Positions 61,798 to 64,000 of a DNA stretch of 64,000 nucleotides are shown here, one piece after another. How positions within the stretch are numbered: the first letter of the stretch is position 1; every line of letters starts with the position of its first letter. This DNA comes from Gordonia sp. PP30 (lineage in GTDB: Bacteria > Actinomycetota > Actinomycetes > Mycobacteriales > Mycobacteriaceae), in the NCBI RefSeq assembly GCF_023100845.1, contig NZ_CP095864.1, positions 3,720,001 through 3,784,000 on the forward strand, read 5' to 3'. The position numbers and the translations under genes were made by a program. Below the pieces are notes generated by a model, which was not told the origin of the DNA, ran no database searches, and saw nothing but the letters and a program-made list of their open reading frames with translations.

Positions 61798-62700
61798 ATG
61801 ACCACCGACTTCTCCACGGGGGTGCGCGAGGCGGAGCCGAGCATCCTGGGCACCGATGAACCCGAACTCCGGCTCGGCGCCGACTCGCTGCTGTGGAAAT
61901 TCGCCGGGGACGTGCGCATGGTGTTCGGATTCCAGCGGCTCGCCGGCACGGAGAACTGCATCGAGCAGCTCGCCCAGGGGGTCGAGGACCATTCGGTGAT
62001 CTTCAGCGACTTCCTCGGCCGTGCGCGCCGGACCGGGCCGCCGGTGATGCGCACCATCTACTCCGACGACCCGTACGCGTGGGGCCACCGGGTCCGCGAC
62101 TTCCATCGCGAGATCAAGGGCACCATCGCCGACGGTTCCCGCTACCACGCGCTCAACCCCGAACTGTTCTATTGGGCGCACGCGACCTTCGTCGACCAGG
62201 TCCTGTACATCACCGACACCTTCATCCGGCGACTCTCGTACGAGGAGAAGGTGCAGATCTTCGACGAGAGCAAGGTCTGGTATCAGCTGTACGGCGTCAG
62301 CGACCGGAGCCAGCCGCAGACGTACGAGGAGTTCCGCGCGTACTGGCAGTCGATGTGCGAGCGATTCGTCCCGACGCGGACGATCGTGTACGCGACCGGC
62401 TATCTCCGGAAGGGACTGCCCCGGCCGCGGCGGATCCCCGGACCGCTGTGGCGGATGACGTCGGCGCCGTTGAACGCCGCGCTGCGGCTGGTCGTGATCG
62501 GCACCCTTCCCCCGGAGATGCGCGAGGTCTGCGACCTGGACTGGTCACCACGCAGGCAACGCCGGTTCGACAGGTTCGCGGCGCTGATGCGCGCGGCCAA
62601 CCCGCTGTTCAACCGGCTCCCCCTGCGGTGGCTCTACGTGCCGTGGGCCTTCGAGGGCTGGACCCGCACCGGTGCCGACCCCCGGCGTATCCACAACTGA
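61798..62700 (+). CDS. DUF2236 (MpaB/latex-clearing-like) oxygenase family protein
   Basis: A 300-residue member of the DUF2236 family, heme-dependent oxygenase-like proteins related to rubber oxygenase Lcp and fungal MpaB. Family motifs: an N-terminal LLWKFAGDVRMVFG, the HREIKGT segment (basic residues near the heme), LFYWAHATFVDQVLY with the axial His candidate, and the YEEFRAYWQSMCERFV block. Substrate unknown. The promoter region carries a TCTGTTTCAA half-site resembling the operator of the P450 operon. The stop is followed by convergent genes. Confidence 0.88.
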   Translation: MTTDFSTGVREAEPSILGTDEPELRLGADSLLWKFAGDVRMVFGFQRLAGTENCIEQLAQGVEDHSVIFSDFLGRARRTGPPVMRTIYSDDPYAWGHRVRDFHREIKGTIADGSRYHALNPELFYWAHATFVDQVLYITDTFIRRLSYEEKVQIFDESKVWYQLYGVSDRSQPQTYEEFRAYWQSMCERFVPTRTIVYATGYLRKGLPRPRRIPGPLWRMTSAPLNAALRLVVIGTLPPEMREVCDLDWSPRRQRRFDRFAALMRAANPLFNRLPLRWLYVPWAFEGWTRTGADPRRIHN

Positions 62701-62750
62701 ACCACGGGGCGCCGGCCGCGGCGTTCGGACCTCATCGCTCCGTCGCGTCG

Positions 62751-63080
62751 TCAACCGGCCAGGAACATCCTGTCCCGGAGAAGACCGATCACCGGTTCCA
62801 GGCAGCCCGCCGGATCGCCGGTGAGGTCGTGCCGGCTGAAGCTCAGGGTGACCCCTCCGGCGGTGGCGAGGGCGTTGCGCTTGCGCATGTCCCGCGAGAA
62901 CGCCTTGTGGTCCCGGTGATGTGCCCACCCGTCAATCTCGACCGCGACCTTCAGCTCCGGCCAAGCGAAGTCCACGACCCAGCCATGGAACGGATACTGC
63001 TGCACACGGCCTTCGAGCGCCTCCGTCCTGACCAGATTCCTGGAACCGGACGTTTCTACGGTCGGCGACCGTAGAAACGT
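62751..63080 (-). pseudogene. 5'-truncated DUF559 (Vsr-like endonuclease fold) gene
   Basis: An open frame whose product (VRTEALEGRVQQYPFHGWVVDFAWPELK...) matches only the C-terminal, Vsr/PD-(D/E)XK-like half of DUF559 proteins: PFHGWVVDFAWPELKVAVEIDGWAHHRD with the catalytic Asp/Glu, and RNALATAGGVTLSFSRHDL. Intact relatives are about 280-300 residues with an N-terminal regulatory domain; here only about 85-105 residues remain, starting from a GTG at 63005 or running open into the hairpin at 63045-63085. It is probably a remnant. Confidence 0.7.
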
Positions 63081-63085
63081 CCGGT
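63045..63085 (-). terminator. Perfect 19-bp hairpin after the hydrolase gene
   Basis: Arms ACCGGACGTTTCTACGGTC and GACCGTAGAAACGTCCGGT pair perfectly over 19 bp with a three-base loop. It lies 30 bases after the stop of the hydrolase gene, and so should end that transcript. It also marks the breakpoint of the truncated DUF559 frame. Confidence 0.8.
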
Positions 63086-63114
63086 CTCGCGGCCGTCCCC
63101 GGTCGAGCCCCGGT

Positions 63115-63870
63115 TCACCCCAGCAGGTGGCGCCGCACGGCGACGGTGAACTCGCGCGGACGGTCGCGGTGCACGCTGTGGCTGGACGGGATGGTCGTGA
63201 ACTCCCCGTTCGGCAGCACGTCGGCGATCCGGCGCAGATGCCGCGGCGCGAGGAAGCTCCGCTCCCCGCCGGACACCACGAGCACGGGCGCCGACAACGC
63301 CCCGAGTCCGTCCCACCAGTCCGTATCGACCCGCTCGAACTGCCGGCCCACCTGGTCCGGCACGGTGCGGTCGAACCGGACCAGGGTCATCGGGCTGGTC
63401 ACCACCGCGCGGATCCCGCGGAGCCGATCCCCCAGCCCGGCGAACGCCGGCACGACCTTCTCCTCCAGATCCGCCGCGCTCTGCGGCATGGGCGGCGGTT
63501 CCTCCAGCACCAGCCGCCCCACCCGGTCGGGCCGGGTCATCGCGAGCCGCAGCGCGGAGTGCGCACCCAGCGAATGCGCGACCACATCCACCCGGGGCAC
63601 GGCGAGGTCATCGAGGACCGCGCCGAGATCGTCCGCGAAGTCGCCGAGCCCGTAACGGCGGGCGCGCTGACTGTGGCCGTGTCCGCGCAGGTCGACGGCG
63701 ATGGTGCTCCGCCCGGCGGCGCGCAGTACCGACGCCACGCGCCGCCACGTTCCGTGGTCGCCGCCCATGCCGTGCACCAGCAGGACCGGTCGCTCGTCGT
63801 CCCCGGACGGCCGCCGTCGCACCTCGAGGGCGAGATCCGGCGCCTCGCCGTCCCGCTGAATCACCCGCAC
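63115..63870 (-). CDS. Alpha/beta hydrolase
   Basis: A 251-residue alpha/beta hydrolase of the esterase/epoxide-hydrolase-like group. Oxyanion motif LLVHGMGGDHGTW, nucleophile elbow VVAHSLGAHSALRLA (Ser in HSLGA), a late acidic region and the catalytic His in IPSSHSVHRDRP. Start is GTG 63870. Substrate unknown. It is followed by a perfect hairpin and convergent with nothing; the gene to its right is divergent. Confidence 0.9.
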   Translation of the reverse strand: MRVIQRDGEAPDLALEVRRRPSGDDERPVLLVHGMGGDHGTWRRVASVLRAAGRSTIAVDLRGHGHSQRARRYGLGDFADDLGAVLDDLAVPRVDVVAHSLGAHSALRLAMTRPDRVGRLVLEEPPPMPQSAADLEEKVVPAFAGLGDRLRGIRAVVTSPMTLVRFDRTVPDQVGRQFERVDTDWWDGLGALSAPVLVVSGGERSFLAPRHLRRIADVLPNGEFTTIPSSHSVHRDRPREFTVAVRRHLLG

Positions 63871-63907
63871 GGGTATCCAGTGTAGGCGGAGGCGCTAGCG
63901 TGACCGG

Positions 63908-64000
63908 GTGCGAGACTCACGATTCACCAGTGGCTTGGCCTTCGCCGCGGTGTCGGCGGCGTCGTTCGGCCTGTCGGGCACCGTCGCCCGGTCCCTGCTC
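63908..64000 (+). CDS. EamA/DMT-family transporter (partial, runs off right edge)
   Basis: From GTG 63908 the frame reads MRDSRFTSGLAFAAVSAASFGLSGTVARSLL to the window end. The hydrophobic AAVSAASFGLSGTVARSLL is typical of the first helix of EamA-domain metabolite exporters. Only 31 residues are visible, so the call rests on this helix. Confidence 0.6.
   Translation, partial: MRDSRFTSGLAFAAVSAASFGLSGTVARSLL

Overview
This 64-kb window comes from a high-GC actinobacterium of the order Mycobacteriales, most likely close to Gordonia, Williamsia or Dietzia. I infer this from the mycofactocin genes, a mycobacterial Sdh1-type succinate dehydrogenase, Mce-associated membrane proteins, a CYP136-like P450 block and KstR-like operators, together with near-universal G/C at third codon positions. 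No species can be named from the sequence alone. I saw no rRNA or tRNA genes and no CRISPR array.

Layout, left to right. (1) 1-10.9 kb, minus strand: two non-ribosomal peptide synthetase (NRPS) genes, one running off the left edge, preceded by a DrrABC-like three-gene exporter. (2) 11.2-13.1 kb: a secreted glycine-zipper protein, a sulfotransferase and a possible small gene. (3) 13.3-18.5 kb, minus: the complete eleven-gene S10 ribosomal operon, rpsJ to rpsQ. (4) 18.9-24.5 kb, minus: a valine/isobutyrate degradation operon (3-hydroxyisobutyryl-CoA hydrolase, enoyl-CoA hydratase, methylmalonate-semialdehyde dehydrogenase, acyl-CoA dehydrogenase, 3-hydroxyisobutyrate dehydrogenase), with a divergent LysR regulator. 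(5) 25.7-34.3 kb, plus: a FadD-type acyl-CoA ligase, an 87-bp tandem-repeat tract, the three-subunit succinate dehydrogenase, a DUF4442 protein, and an oxidative protein-folding operon with two DsbA-like proteins and VKOR.

(6) 34.8-49 kb: the mycofactocin system in two parts. mftE-mftF-mftG lie at 34.8-38.5 kb and mftA-mftB-mftC-mftD at 45.3-48.3 kb, both on the minus strand, with the divergent regulator mftR. Between them sits a plus-strand block: an alpha-methylacyl-CoA racemase, a mycofactocin-coupled SDR, a two-component system and an ABC transporter. The 28-residue MftA precursor gene is present. (7) 49-51.3 kb: a KshB-like reductase under a KstR-type palindrome, and an FAD ferredoxin reductase. 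(8) 51.6-55.4 kb: an AlkD-like protein, a DoxX-like protein and four orphan Mce-associated membrane proteins. (9) 55.6-58.5 kb: an SDR-TetR-P450 operon like M. tuberculosis Rv3057c-Rv3059. (10) 58.6-64 kb: menC, a secreted lipase, a proline-rich membrane protein, a DUF2236 oxygenase, a truncated DUF559 gene, an alpha/beta hydrolase and the start of an EamA-type transporter.

The coherent themes are redox and lipid/steroid metabolism. Mycofactocin is a redox cofactor for SDR dehydrogenases and is re-oxidised through MftG. The coupled SDR and the KshB-like reductase both carry KstR-like sites. The order mft genes then S10 operon, all in one orientation, matches M. tuberculosis (Rv0691-Rv0697, then rpsJ Rv0700), but here it is interrupted by several accessory blocks.

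The less ordinary signals are a MITE-like inverted-repeat element in three copies, each just 3' of a gene (one supplies the mftF stop codon); the 87-bp tandem array and related dispersed repeats; and degenerate adenylation-domain stubs on both sides of the NRPS inter-protein junction.
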